In this document: positions 51,745-60,046 of the stretch, piece after piece
Layout of the letters: each line of letters starts with the position of its first letter
How positions within the stretch are numbered: the first letter of the stretch is position 1
Assembly: GCF_020687765.1 (NCBI RefSeq)
Contig: NZ_JAJEWJ010000004.1
Coordinates: 62,001 to 126,000, forward strand
Source of the DNA: Sphingobacterium sp. FBM7-1
GTDB taxonomy: Bacteria; Bacteroidota; Bacteroidia; Sphingobacteriales; Sphingobacteriaceae
Length of the DNA stretch: 64,000 nucleotides
Reading direction: 5' to 3'
The notes under the pieces: model-generated
Told to the model about the DNA's origin: nothing
What the model saw: only the letters and a program-made list of their open reading frames with translations
Databases searched by the model: none
Position numbers and translations under genes: made by a program

Positions 51745-52056
51745 CTATAAATCTGTATATCCCCCGTCTCCCTTGGAGAAGATGCCGACTGCCTTTTTTA
51801 GGATATCCCGTTCCAGCTCAGCATTCTTTAGCGCCTTTTTCAACCTTCTAATCTCCATTTGCTCCTCGCTAAGGCCAGCTATGTCCATCATAATCTTCCC
51901 TCCATTGAACTCCGGCTTGTTGCGCCACTTGCTTAAAAGCGAAGGGTCAAGATTCAACTCTTCGGCGGCTTCTTTTACGGAACCCTTTAGTTTAGATAGC
52001 TCAACGGTCATCTTTTTGAATTCATCGTCAAATGATCTATGTTTCATATCAGTCAA
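51745..52056 (-). CDS. IS3-family OrfA
   Basis: A 103-residue DNA-binding protein: helix-turn-helix (residues about 8-50, SVKEAAEELNLDPSLLSKWR) and a leucine-zipper-like tail (IRRLKKALKNAELERDILKKA). It ends shortly after the A-rich slippery run. Standard partner of OrfB. Confidence 0.9.
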   Translation of the reverse strand: MTDMKHRSFDDEFKKMTVELSKLKGSVKEAAEELNLDPSLLSKWRNKPEFNGGKIMMDIAGLSEEQMEIRRLKKALKNAELERDILKKAVGIFSKGDGGYTDL

Positions 52057-52111
52057 ATTTAAAGTTACTCTTTTAAATCTGCTCTATAAATGTCTCTACT
52101 TAAAGGTAGCA

Positions 52112-52771
52112 ACTCCACTGGGCACTTTCAAAGGTTATCTCCAGACGGACGGATATGCCGTGTATGAAAAGTATGGCAAGAAAAAAGAGGTCACCCACCT
52201 GGCCTGTTGGGCACACGCACGCCGTGAGTTTGAAAAGGCATTGGACAATGATCGCCCGAGAGCTGAAAGGCCACTTCTGATGATACAGGAACTCTATAAA
52301 GTAGAGCGCAGGGTAAAAGAAGAACAACTGTCCGCTGATCGGATAAAGGAACTGCGATGGGAGGAATCGCTGCCGGTCATCAACGAAATGGGCAAATGGA
52401 TCTTTGAAGAGATCAAAAACACCTTGCCCAAAAGCCAGATCGGAAAGGCCATGGCCTATGCCTACGCACGTTGGGATGCGCTGTCAGCGTATCTATACGA
52501 TGGAAACCTACAGATCGATAATAACCTTGTCGAGAATGCCATCCGTCCAATTGCGCTGGGACGAAAAAACTATCTCTTGGCGGGAAGTCATGAGGCAGCA
52601 CAAAGATCGGCAATGATCTATTCGTTCTTTGCCATTTGCAAAAAGCATGATGTGAACCCGTACCAATGGCTGAAATACACCTTGGAGAATATCATGTCAA
52701 TCAACCACAAAAACTTAAAAGATCTCTACCCGCAGAACTTTAAGAATAATCTTCAGGAATCAAACATGTAG
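52112..52771 (+). pseudogene. IS66-family transposase, 5'-truncated
   Basis: About 219 codons matching the C-terminal catalytic half of IS66 transposases: GYLQTDGYAVYEKY, LACWAHARREFEKAL, LQIDNNLVENAIRPIALGRKNYLLAGS and a final PYQWLKYTLENI segment. The N-terminal half is absent and not found on the far side of the IS3 element. The longer frame reaching back to 51737 runs antisense through orfA and has no meaning as a protein. Confidence 0.9.
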
Positions 52772-52830
52772 TTCGTCGGGCGGATACGTTATATGTGCTG
52801 ATTGGGAGTAGTATCCCACGAGTATGTAAA

Positions 52831-54147
52831 CTACCGATTAGGAGCATTAATTAAGTGTTTCTGCATAAAACGAATAAATATGTCGTAATCCTCGGGTAGC
52901 ACCGTGTGACCTCCTTTGTGCATGTAATACCCCAAGGTGTTTAACAAGTTTGTGTTTCCAGCCTCTGGCAGGGTTGTTCTGCCTAAGCCTGCTTTGCCGA
53001 ATAGACGATAAACAGGCTCCGCAGCCAGCGCCGCAAGGAACTCCCCTTTGGGGTCAGAGAAATAATCTTCATTGCCCGTTTGTAGTAGTAACGGACGCGG
53101 TGCTACCAGTGCGATTAACATATGACTGTCCATGGGTAACTCCGCTACACGGTCCGCAAAACCATGATAGTTGGCGGCAAATTGATAGAAGTATCGCGAT
53201 GTATCCGTAATATGTTTGATGGTTTCGCCATAATTCCGCCGGCTCAATGCGGCACCTGATTCGCCCGATATACTGGGTATGATCAAGGCAAAGCGCTTGT
53301 CGCGAGCCCCTGTCCAGAGAACTGTTTTACCGAGTCTCGATGCTCCATTTAATGCAATACGTTTGGCATCAATATCCGCATCCGTTTCAAAATAATCCAT
53401 TACCCGGCTTAACCCCCAGCTCCATGCCGAGATAGCGCCCCACTCGTCAGCAGCCGGAAATGATGTGCCCGGTTTTAGATATTGACTTCGAATCCCATGA
53501 CGTATCCCTTTCTTAAAATCAGGTTCAATGTCGCCGTAGTAAACGGTGGCATATCCAAATCCAGCATCGATAAATTTTTCAACATCGATCTTGCTGAAAT
53601 GAGAATTCGTTTGTACGACTTTTTGACCGTCTATCCAAGCTAACCCTGGTTTAACGGCAGGATCATCTACGGCCATGGCATTCGTCACAAAGGAAAGCGT
53701 AAGGAATAACGGTGAGGGTTTCCCTGAATGGACGGGAAGATAGACCAGCAGATTCATTTTATGGTCTGCCGTATCTTTTGTTAGATAGATGGTTATTTGT
53801 TTCCGAAGGGCTTTATTATTAAATGCAGAACCAGTCTCAACGATTTTATAAGACATCGCTGCTGGCGGACCAGGCACTTTGCCAAATTGGAGTTCCTCAA
53901 ATAGTGTTAACAGTTCGGGCCTCCGTTGGTTGATCCAGGTAATCGTATCGTCGACGACCTTTCCATTCGCTAATCGTAAGGGATCGGGTAGGGTATAGTT
54001 CCCCACGAGTGCTTCATCGTAATTAACGGGCGTCTTCGCTACGGTGGTAGGCATATTGGGCCTTGTTTGACTATATACCGGCTTCAATATCGATACGAAG
54101 ATGAGTGTGAAGAGGAAGTTGTTTAAGTGTTTCATAGATGGTTTCAT
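52831..54147 (-). CDS. Exported CE15-like glucuronoyl esterase
   Basis: A 438-residue protein with a signal peptide ending in KPVYSQ. The nucleophile motif GASRLGK near residue 268 (Ser270) is the GxSRxGK signature of carbohydrate esterase family 15, and GESGAALSRR follows. A candidate catalytic histidine lies in KGGHTVL near residue 414. CE15 enzymes cleave ester links between lignin and glucuronic acid on xylan. Nearby GH115 fits glucuronoxylan degradation. It is divergent from the acetylesterase operon. Confidence 0.85.
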   Translation of the reverse strand: MKPSMKHLNNFLFTLIFVSILKPVYSQTRPNMPTTVAKTPVNYDEALVGNYTLPDPLRLANGKVVDDTITWINQRRPELLTLFEELQFGKVPGPPAAMSYKIVETGSAFNNKALRKQITIYLTKDTADHKMNLLVYLPVHSGKPSPLFLTLSFVTNAMAVDDPAVKPGLAWIDGQKVVQTNSHFSKIDVEKFIDAGFGYATVYYGDIEPDFKKGIRHGIRSQYLKPGTSFPAADEWGAISAWSWGLSRVMDYFETDADIDAKRIALNGASRLGKTVLWTGARDKRFALIIPSISGESGAALSRRNYGETIKHITDTSRYFYQFAANYHGFADRVAELPMDSHMLIALVAPRPLLLQTGNEDYFSDPKGEFLAALAAEPVYRLFGKAGLGRTTLPEAGNTNLLNTLGYYMHKGGHTVLPEDYDIFIRFMQKHLINAPNR

Positions 54148-54157
54148 CTTATGGAAA

Positions 54158-54187
54158 TTTCAGTTTCTCTTTGTCTATCAACTGAAA
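54158..54187. repeat. Palindrome upstream of CE15-like gene
   Basis: TTTCAGTT (54158-54165) and AACTGAAA (54180-54187) form an inverted repeat just upstream of the esterase start. It could be an operator or chance in AT-rich DNA. Confidence 0.3.
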
Positions 54188-54338
54188 GACTGTATTTTTT
54201 GTTTTAGCGTAATAAAAGTACGTGTTTTTGAACCAATTATACTTATCTTGTTCTCTTGTGAGAATAATTTCAGATTTTCTTTCTTCCGCGTTCAAGTGAG
54301 CGTTTTAAATAATTACAATACCTTTAAATTTAAATTTT

Positions 54339-54493
54339 ATGATGATTAAAAAGTACTTGTTGTGTGTTGCGTTACACCACTAGGTGCTATTGAAGAGGAT
54401 GACGGTACTTTTACGGTTTTGTATACCGCGAAATATACGCAGGGCGATAAATATTTTTTTGGTATAGGACGCTGTGTATTGGCATGGAAATAA
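54339..54493 (+). pseudogene. Decayed gene remnant
   Basis: Two short coding traces in different frames. ATG at 54339 or 54342 gives a signal-peptide start (MIKKYLLCVAL) that stops at 54381. From 54383 another frame reads EEDDGTFTVLYTAKYTQGD and ends FGIGRCVLAWK at TAA 54491. The pattern suggests an exported protein whose middle has been deleted. The family is not recognised, though position points to a carbohydrate-active enzyme. Confidence 0.45.
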
Positions 54494-54515
54494 CCTTTAA
54501 TAGACAATAATAATT

Positions 54516-55958
54516 ATGGTAAAGTATATCTATTACAGATGTATCATTTGGCTGATGATTTTGTCAGCTACCGGCTTGCAAGCACAAATAATTCTACCGA
54601 AAATTTTTAACGAACATATGGTGCTCCAACAGGGGAAGAAAGTACCTGTTTGGGGAACCGCCGCGCCGGGTGCAGCAATTACCGTACATTTTCAGGAACA
54701 GGTAAAACCAGCGATTGCGGATGAGCAGGGTCGCTGGTCGGTTCAGCTAGACGAACTTACCGCTAGTAAAGAACCAAATCAACTCGTTGTACAGAGTCTA
54801 AAAGACAAAGTGACGTTTCGAGATGTATTGATCGGTGAAGTTTGGCTTGTCTCGGGGCAATCCAATATGGAGTATTCCATGCATAACCATCCGCAGTATG
54901 CGAAGCCGAAAAAAGGAGATCCTGATCTGTTGGAGAAAGCGTTTAAAGCGGCAAATGACCCGCTGATCCGTGTGCTGTATGTCGAGAAACACTTAAAAAG
55001 TGACGTACTTCCTACCAATGGTTGGCAGAAAGTATCTCCCGCTGCTTTAGCGCCAGTTTCGGCGATTGGGTATTTTTATGCGAAAGCACTCGTTGATAGC
55101 CTAGATGTTCCTGTAGGCATTATTTCTTCTTCTTGGGGAGGCACCTCTATAGAAACCTGGACGCCCTCGGAAGCTTATGCTGCTTCGTCCGTATTTGGTT
55201 CGCAGTTGGAAGGAGAACAATTGCATGGGGAAACGGTTGGTATACGGTATAACAAAATGATTGCGCCGCTCGCTCCTTATAGTTTGCGCGGCTTCTTGTG
55301 GTATCAGGGAGAAACTAATCTCATTCGCGGAGATATCGGGAATTACGCAGACAAAAAAAAGGTGTTGATTGAAGCGTGGCGGAAAAGCTGGGAGGATGAT
55401 ACGCTACCCTTTTATTATGTGCAGCTCGCTCCTTATAGTTATTCCCAGCGGCGTAATGATGCAGTAGTAAATACATGGGAGGCGCTTCCTAAATTTTGGG
55501 AAGTGCAATATGATTGTTTAGCTATTCCTTATACCGGTATGGTGAGTACGACGGATTTGGTCGATGATGTCAAAGATATTCACCCCTCGTACAAATGGAT
55601 TATAGCAGAAAGATTAGCGCGTTTGGCGCTCGCAAAAGATTACGGGTACGAAGGCTTGCCTTATAACGGACCAACTTTCAAAAAAATGACCGTAGCGGAC
55701 GACCATATCCTGTTAACATTCGATCATGCAGCAGAGGGATTATTTACACCGAATGGTGAGGATCCGACCTGGTTTGTAATTAAGCATAAGTCGGGCAATT
55801 ATCAAAAAGCGAAAGCGCGGATTGAAGGAAATACCGTGGTGATCCAACGTGAAAAACATCATCTTCCGGTTGTGCGTTTCGCGTGGGATGAACTGGCGAT
55901 GCCTAACCTATATAATAAAGCGGGCTTGCCAGCGTTGCCTTTCCGAACGGATAAGTAG
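54516..55958 (+). CDS. Sialate O-acetylesterase-like (SGNH) carbohydrate esterase
   Basis: A 480-residue protein with a signal peptide ending in GLQAQ. The SGNH block I nucleophile is in VSGQSNMEYSM near residue 114. SSWGGTSIETWTPS near residue 204, FLWYQGETN near residue 265 and the catalytic Asp/His in DVKDIHPSYKW complete the SASA (DUF303) fold. In polysaccharide loci these enzymes usually remove acetyl groups from xylan or pectin rather than sialate. First gene of a run with GH28 and GH115. Confidence 0.9.
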   Translation: MVKYIYYRCIIWLMILSATGLQAQIILPKIFNEHMVLQQGKKVPVWGTAAPGAAITVHFQEQVKPAIADEQGRWSVQLDELTASKEPNQLVVQSLKDKVTFRDVLIGEVWLVSGQSNMEYSMHNHPQYAKPKKGDPDLLEKAFKAANDPLIRVLYVEKHLKSDVLPTNGWQKVSPAALAPVSAIGYFYAKALVDSLDVPVGIISSSWGGTSIETWTPSEAYAASSVFGSQLEGEQLHGETVGIRYNKMIAPLAPYSLRGFLWYQGETNLIRGDIGNYADKKKVLIEAWRKSWEDDTLPFYYVQLAPYSYSQRRNDAVVNTWEALPKFWEVQYDCLAIPYTGMVSTTDLVDDVKDIHPSYKWIIAERLARLALAKDYGYEGLPYNGPTFKKMTVADDHILLTFDHAAEGLFTPNGEDPTWFVIKHKSGNYQKAKARIEGNTVVIQREKHHLPVVRFAWDELAMPNLYNKAGLPALPFRTDK

Positions 55959-56142
55959 ATGGGTGAACATTAATTGTGGGCGCCAGCCTCACAATTAACA
56001 TGTACGGAGTAGTTGTACATTTTCTACGAATCGAAAACAATGATAGCCGAAAAGATGTCAGGTGACTACAGGTTGCCGCCGACATCGTAAAGCGCTACCT
56101 TAGAAAATGCTGACAATAAATCAAACAATAAAAAGATATCAA

Positions 56143-57525
56143 ATGAAACGAAACATAGCTCTGCTAACCTTTGCTTTAAGTTTATTATTCATGAGCATCG
56201 AGGGAGTTGCGCAGCATGTCCAAAAGAATGCGTCCATCACGCACAAATCGGTGCGTGTGGAGGCACCTTTTAAGATGCCGACAATCAATAAGCCTGATTT
56301 TGCACAGGTAGCAGATTTTGTCATTACGGATTACGGAGCTGAGCCGGGAGATAAAGAAAAAAACGCAGTTGCTATCGAAAAAGCAATCGCAGCGGCAACG
56401 GTAGCTGGCGGAAATGTAATTGTTCCGGCGGGTGAGTGGCATACGAAAAAGATCCATTTGAAGAGTAATGTTAACCTGCATCTTTCGGAAGGAGCGGTAT
56501 TGTTATTCTCGCCTGATCCGCAGGATTATCTTCCGGCGGTGTTTACGACTTGGGAAGGACTGGAGTGTTATAATTACTCTCCGTTGATCTACGCGTTTGA
56601 AGCTAAAAATGTAGCGATCACCGGAAAGGGGGAGGTGCGGGCAGATATCAGCCAATGGCGGAAGTGGTTTCCTCGTCCTTCGGCTCATATGGAGAGCATC
56701 AAGCGTTTGTATAATTGGGCACAGGACCGTGTGCCGGTTGAGGAACGCAATATGGTGAATGATACGTCGAATATGCGTCCGCAATTTATCCAATTCAACC
56801 GTTGTGAAAATGTATTGGTGGAGGATATCAAGATTCGTAATAGTCCTTTTTGGACGTTACACCTTTATCTATCCAAAGATATCGTGGTGCGGGGTATTGA
56901 TGTGTATGCGCACGGGCACAATAATGACGGTATCGATCCGGAAATGAGCCAAAATGTGCTGATCGAAAACTGTACGTTTGACCAAGGTGACGATGCTATA
57001 GCGATCAAGTCGGGCAGAAATCCGGAAGGATGGCGATTAAAAACACCGTCCAAAAATATAGTGGTGCGGAATTGTTTTGTAAAGGATGGACACCAGTTGG
57101 TTGCTATCGGTAGTGAACTATCGGGTGGGATCGAAAATATCTATGTAGAGAATTGTAAAGTCGCAGATGACAACGAGAAGCTGATGCATCTGTTGTTTAT
57201 CAAAACCAATGAGCGGATGGGGGGCTACGTAAAAAATGTGTATCTCAAAAATATCGAGGCGAATGCTATCCGGGAAGGGATTTTAGGCATAGATACGGAT
57301 GTCTTATATCAGTGGCGTACATTGGTGCCGACCGTTGTTCGGAAACTGACACCTGTGGAGGGTATCTATCTCGAAGATGTTCAGGCTAAGGAAGCGAAAT
57401 TTGTGGCTAAAATCAATGGAAATGCGGATTTGCCCGTCAAAAACATCCGTTTAAAAAATGTGACATTGACCGATGCTTCGGAAGAAAGGGTCCAAACAAA
57501 AAATGTAGAAAAATTAGTCTTATAA
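56143..57525 (+). CDS. Glycoside hydrolase family 28 (polygalacturonase-like)
   Basis: The ATG at 56143 gives a normal signal peptide (ending GVAQ); an in-frame ATG at 56107 would add 12 residues. About 460 residues of right-handed beta-helix. Catalytic motifs are NNDGIDPEMS and DQGDDAIAIKSGRN (three Asp), followed by DGHQLVAIGSE, which replaces the usual GHG, and LLFIKTN for RIK. It likely cleaves galacturonate or a related uronate linkage. It is one base before the GH115 gene. Confidence 0.9.
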   Translation: MKRNIALLTFALSLLFMSIEGVAQHVQKNASITHKSVRVEAPFKMPTINKPDFAQVADFVITDYGAEPGDKEKNAVAIEKAIAAATVAGGNVIVPAGEWHTKKIHLKSNVNLHLSEGAVLLFSPDPQDYLPAVFTTWEGLECYNYSPLIYAFEAKNVAITGKGEVRADISQWRKWFPRPSAHMESIKRLYNWAQDRVPVEERNMVNDTSNMRPQFIQFNRCENVLVEDIKIRNSPFWTLHLYLSKDIVVRGIDVYAHGHNNDGIDPEMSQNVLIENCTFDQGDDAIAIKSGRNPEGWRLKTPSKNIVVRNCFVKDGHQLVAIGSELSGGIENIYVENCKVADDNEKLMHLLFIKTNERMGGYVKNVYLKNIEANAIREGILGIDTDVLYQWRTLVPTVVRKLTPVEGIYLEDVQAKEAKFVAKINGNADLPVKNIRLKNVTLTDASEERVQTKNVEKLVL

Positions 57526-57526
57526 G

Positions 57527-59926
57527 ATGAAGAAAATTAATGTAGCACTGACGTTGCTTGTAAGCAGTTTATGGACGGCTTCGAGTGCCCAGGTGACTTT
57601 CCAAGCCGCGCAGGATCTCTCGGTACGACTATTGGATGAAAAGCCTGAGCAGGTGGTTAGTACGGCATTTGACTTATTCGAAAAAGATTATCGGGCTGTG
57701 TTTTCTGCAGCGGTCTCGGAAAGCCACGACGCAAAGGTGGTGGTTGGTACGGTAGGACAAATGTCTGCGAATGATCCGGCTATTTCGACGGAATGGCTGA
57801 AGCAATTAACGGGCGTACATGAGGGGTTTCTGATACAGGAGAAAGATCAAAAAATATACATACTAGGAAGTGATAAGCGGGGGACGGCCTATGGTTTGCT
57901 GGAATTGTCGCGCCTTATCGGCGTATCTCCTTGGGAGTGGTGGGCGGATGTGACCATTGAAAGCAAACAGGAACAGGTTTTTCAGAAAGGATTTACGTTG
58001 TTTCAGTCGCCATCGGTTAAATACAGAGGGATATTTTTCAATGATGAAGATTGGGGATTGACGCCGTGGAGTGCGAATAATTATGAGCCCGATGCCCAGC
58101 TTATTCCGGGTATCGATTCGGAGAAGATCGGGAAGATGCAGACGATTGGTCCAAAGACTTATTCGAAAGTCTTTGAGCTTTTATTGCGTTTGCGGGCGAA
58201 TACGATATGGCCTGCGATGCATGAAGTAACGGTGCCGTTTTATTTTGTAGAAGGCAATCGGGAAGCTGCTGAAAAATATGGGATTTATATTAGTTCTACG
58301 CATTGTGAACCCTTAGCGCGAAATAGTGCGACCGAATGGGATATCGTGGGCTCTGGAAGCTATAATTACTTAACGAACAAAGCGAATATCCTGAGCTATT
58401 GGGAGGACCGGCTAAAAGAATTGGGCAACTCCGACAATATTTTTACGATGGGCATGCGCGGTAAGCATGACGGAAAAATGGAAGGGGTGAAGACCACGGA
58501 TGAATATAAGGATGCCCTAAACGTGGTTATTAAAGACCAGACCGCACTGTTAAAAAAGCATATCAACCCAGATCCTTCCCAAATCCCACAAGTGGTTATT
58601 CCCTATAAGGAAATCCTTGACGTGTATCGGGCGGGCCTGGAGGTGCCGGATTACATGACTTTGATGTGGTGTGACGATAACTATGGGTATGTTACTCATT
58701 TTCCAGATGAACAGGAGCGTATGCGTTCCGGCGGCAATGGGGTCTATTATCATATCTCTTATTGGGGCAGGCCGCATGACTATTTATGGATAACGACGCA
58801 ACATCCAGCCTTATTGTATAGGCAAATGAAGTTGTCCTACGATAAAGGAGCAAAGGATATGTGGATATTAAATGTAGGCGATCTTAAGCCGGGAGAATAT
58901 CTGACCGAGCTCTTTTTAGATATGGCTTGGGATATCGACGCGATATCCAATGATAAGGCGGGGTTGGATCAGCATTTACAACAATGGTTTGCACGTGCTT
59001 TTGGCGAACGAGATGCGGAAGAAGTTCGGTCTATCATGAACGAATATTATCGACTCGCTTATATTCGTAAGCCGGAGTTTATGGGGAATACCCGTACAGA
59101 GGAGCGCGATCCGGTGTCTAAAATGGTGAAGGATTTACCATGGAGCGAACAAAGAATTCGACACCGGTTGTCGGCTTACGAGGAGTTGGCTGCTCGGGTA
59201 AATAAGTTGGCTAAACAAGTTTCTTCGCATCGAAGAGAGGCTTGGTTTCAATTGGTGGAATATCCTGTATTAGGCGCTGCCGAAATGAACAAGAAGCATC
59301 TTTATGCGACGTTGGCACGCCACGGTAAAGGGGAATGGAACAAAAGTGACGCGGCTTACGACGCTATCGTGGACTTAACCGACCGATACAACCGTTTGTC
59401 GGGGGGTAAATGGCAAGGTATAATGGATCATCGCCCGCGTCGTTTGGAGGTATTTGATAAAGTTAAGCGTACGGTTGCTACAGAACCTTTGCCGACAGAT
59501 ATAAAACCGCTTCATGTTTTTAACGGTGACGATTTTAACGTTCTGCAAGGACAACAGCCGTTAGCGCATGGTTTAGGTTATGAAAGTGCAGCTATTTCGA
59601 TCCCGCAAGGATCGGTCGTTGGTTATGAAATGGCGCGCGGTGAGATAGATGCTGTGACGGTGCAGGTTGCTTTAGCACCAAATCATCCGGTAGCAGGGAA
59701 TACGATCCGTTATGCGATTTCGATAAACAAGGGGCAAGAAAAGATCGTAGATTACCGTACCCATGGACGGAGTGAGGAGTGGAAAGAAAACGTTTTGAAT
59801 AACCAGGCGATTCGGACCACATCTTTTGGGGTGCCAGAAAAAGAAGAGAAATTCACGATTTATATTAAAGCTTTAGATGAAGGGGTGGTTCTTGATCAAA
59901 TAAAAGTACTGCCCGCTGAATTGTAA
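57527..59926 (+). CDS. Glycoside hydrolase family 115 (alpha-glucuronidase)
   Basis: A 799-residue protein with a signal peptide ending in SSAQ. The segment YRGIFFNDEDWGLTPWS near residue 165 is the GH115 hallmark, with LRANTIWPAMHEVTVPFY, TMGMRGKHDG, MTLMWCDDNYGYV and LNVGDLKPGEYL following. Family members remove (4-O-methyl)glucuronic acid side groups from xylan. Two near-identical 20-base repeats start at its stop codon. Together with the CE15-like and acetylesterase genes it defines a glucuronoxylan-targeting set. Confidence 0.93.
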   Translation: MKKINVALTLLVSSLWTASSAQVTFQAAQDLSVRLLDEKPEQVVSTAFDLFEKDYRAVFSAAVSESHDAKVVVGTVGQMSANDPAISTEWLKQLTGVHEGFLIQEKDQKIYILGSDKRGTAYGLLELSRLIGVSPWEWWADVTIESKQEQVFQKGFTLFQSPSVKYRGIFFNDEDWGLTPWSANNYEPDAQLIPGIDSEKIGKMQTIGPKTYSKVFELLLRLRANTIWPAMHEVTVPFYFVEGNREAAEKYGIYISSTHCEPLARNSATEWDIVGSGSYNYLTNKANILSYWEDRLKELGNSDNIFTMGMRGKHDGKMEGVKTTDEYKDALNVVIKDQTALLKKHINPDPSQIPQVVIPYKEILDVYRAGLEVPDYMTLMWCDDNYGYVTHFPDEQERMRSGGNGVYYHISYWGRPHDYLWITTQHPALLYRQMKLSYDKGAKDMWILNVGDLKPGEYLTELFLDMAWDIDAISNDKAGLDQHLQQWFARAFGERDAEEVRSIMNEYYRLAYIRKPEFMGNTRTEERDPVSKMVKDLPWSEQRIRHRLSAYEELAARVNKLAKQVSSHRREAWFQLVEYPVLGAAEMNKKHLYATLARHGKGEWNKSDAAYDAIVDLTDRYNRLSGGKWQGIMDHRPRRLEVFDKVKRTVATEPLPTDIKPLHVFNGDDFNVLQGQQPLAHGLGYESAAISIPQGSVVGYEMARGEIDAVTVQVALAPNHPVAGNTIRYAISINKGQEKIVDYRTHGRSEEWKENVLNNQAIRTTSFGVPEKEEKFTIYIKALDEGVVLDQIKVLPAEL

Positions 59927-59964
59927 AGCTTCGATGGTTACTACAAAGCTTCGGTGGTTACTAC
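59925..59964 (+). repeat. Tandem 20-base duplication at GH115 stop
   Basis: AAAGCTTCGATGGTTACTAC and AAAGCTTCGGTGGTTACTAC are adjacent and differ at one base. The first copy starts within the GH115 stop codon. Confidence 0.85.
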
Positions 59965-60046
59965 GGTTTAAAAAGCGTCTGCTGAAGAAATTTTGGCGAT
60001 TTCATTGCATATTTTTAACTTGCACGAATACCAGAATTATTTTAGT

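Larger units (their letters stand above)
50859..52111 (-). mobile_element. IS3-family insertion sequence
   Basis: A complete two-ORF element of about 1.25 kb. The ends share TGC-N7-AAGTAGAGACATTT in inverted orientation: 50859-50882 on the left, complement of the right end at 52111. The first TG agrees with IS3 termini. No 3-4 base target duplication is visible (AAT versus ACT), and the right flank is a truncated IS66 transposase, so flanking DNA has been rearranged. Confidence 0.8.

Noticed and set aside
51737..52771. Single 344-codon ORF spanning IS3 and IS66 sequence
   Set aside because: Its first part is antisense to the IS3 orfA. Only the part after the IS3 end matches a protein family (IS66 transposase).
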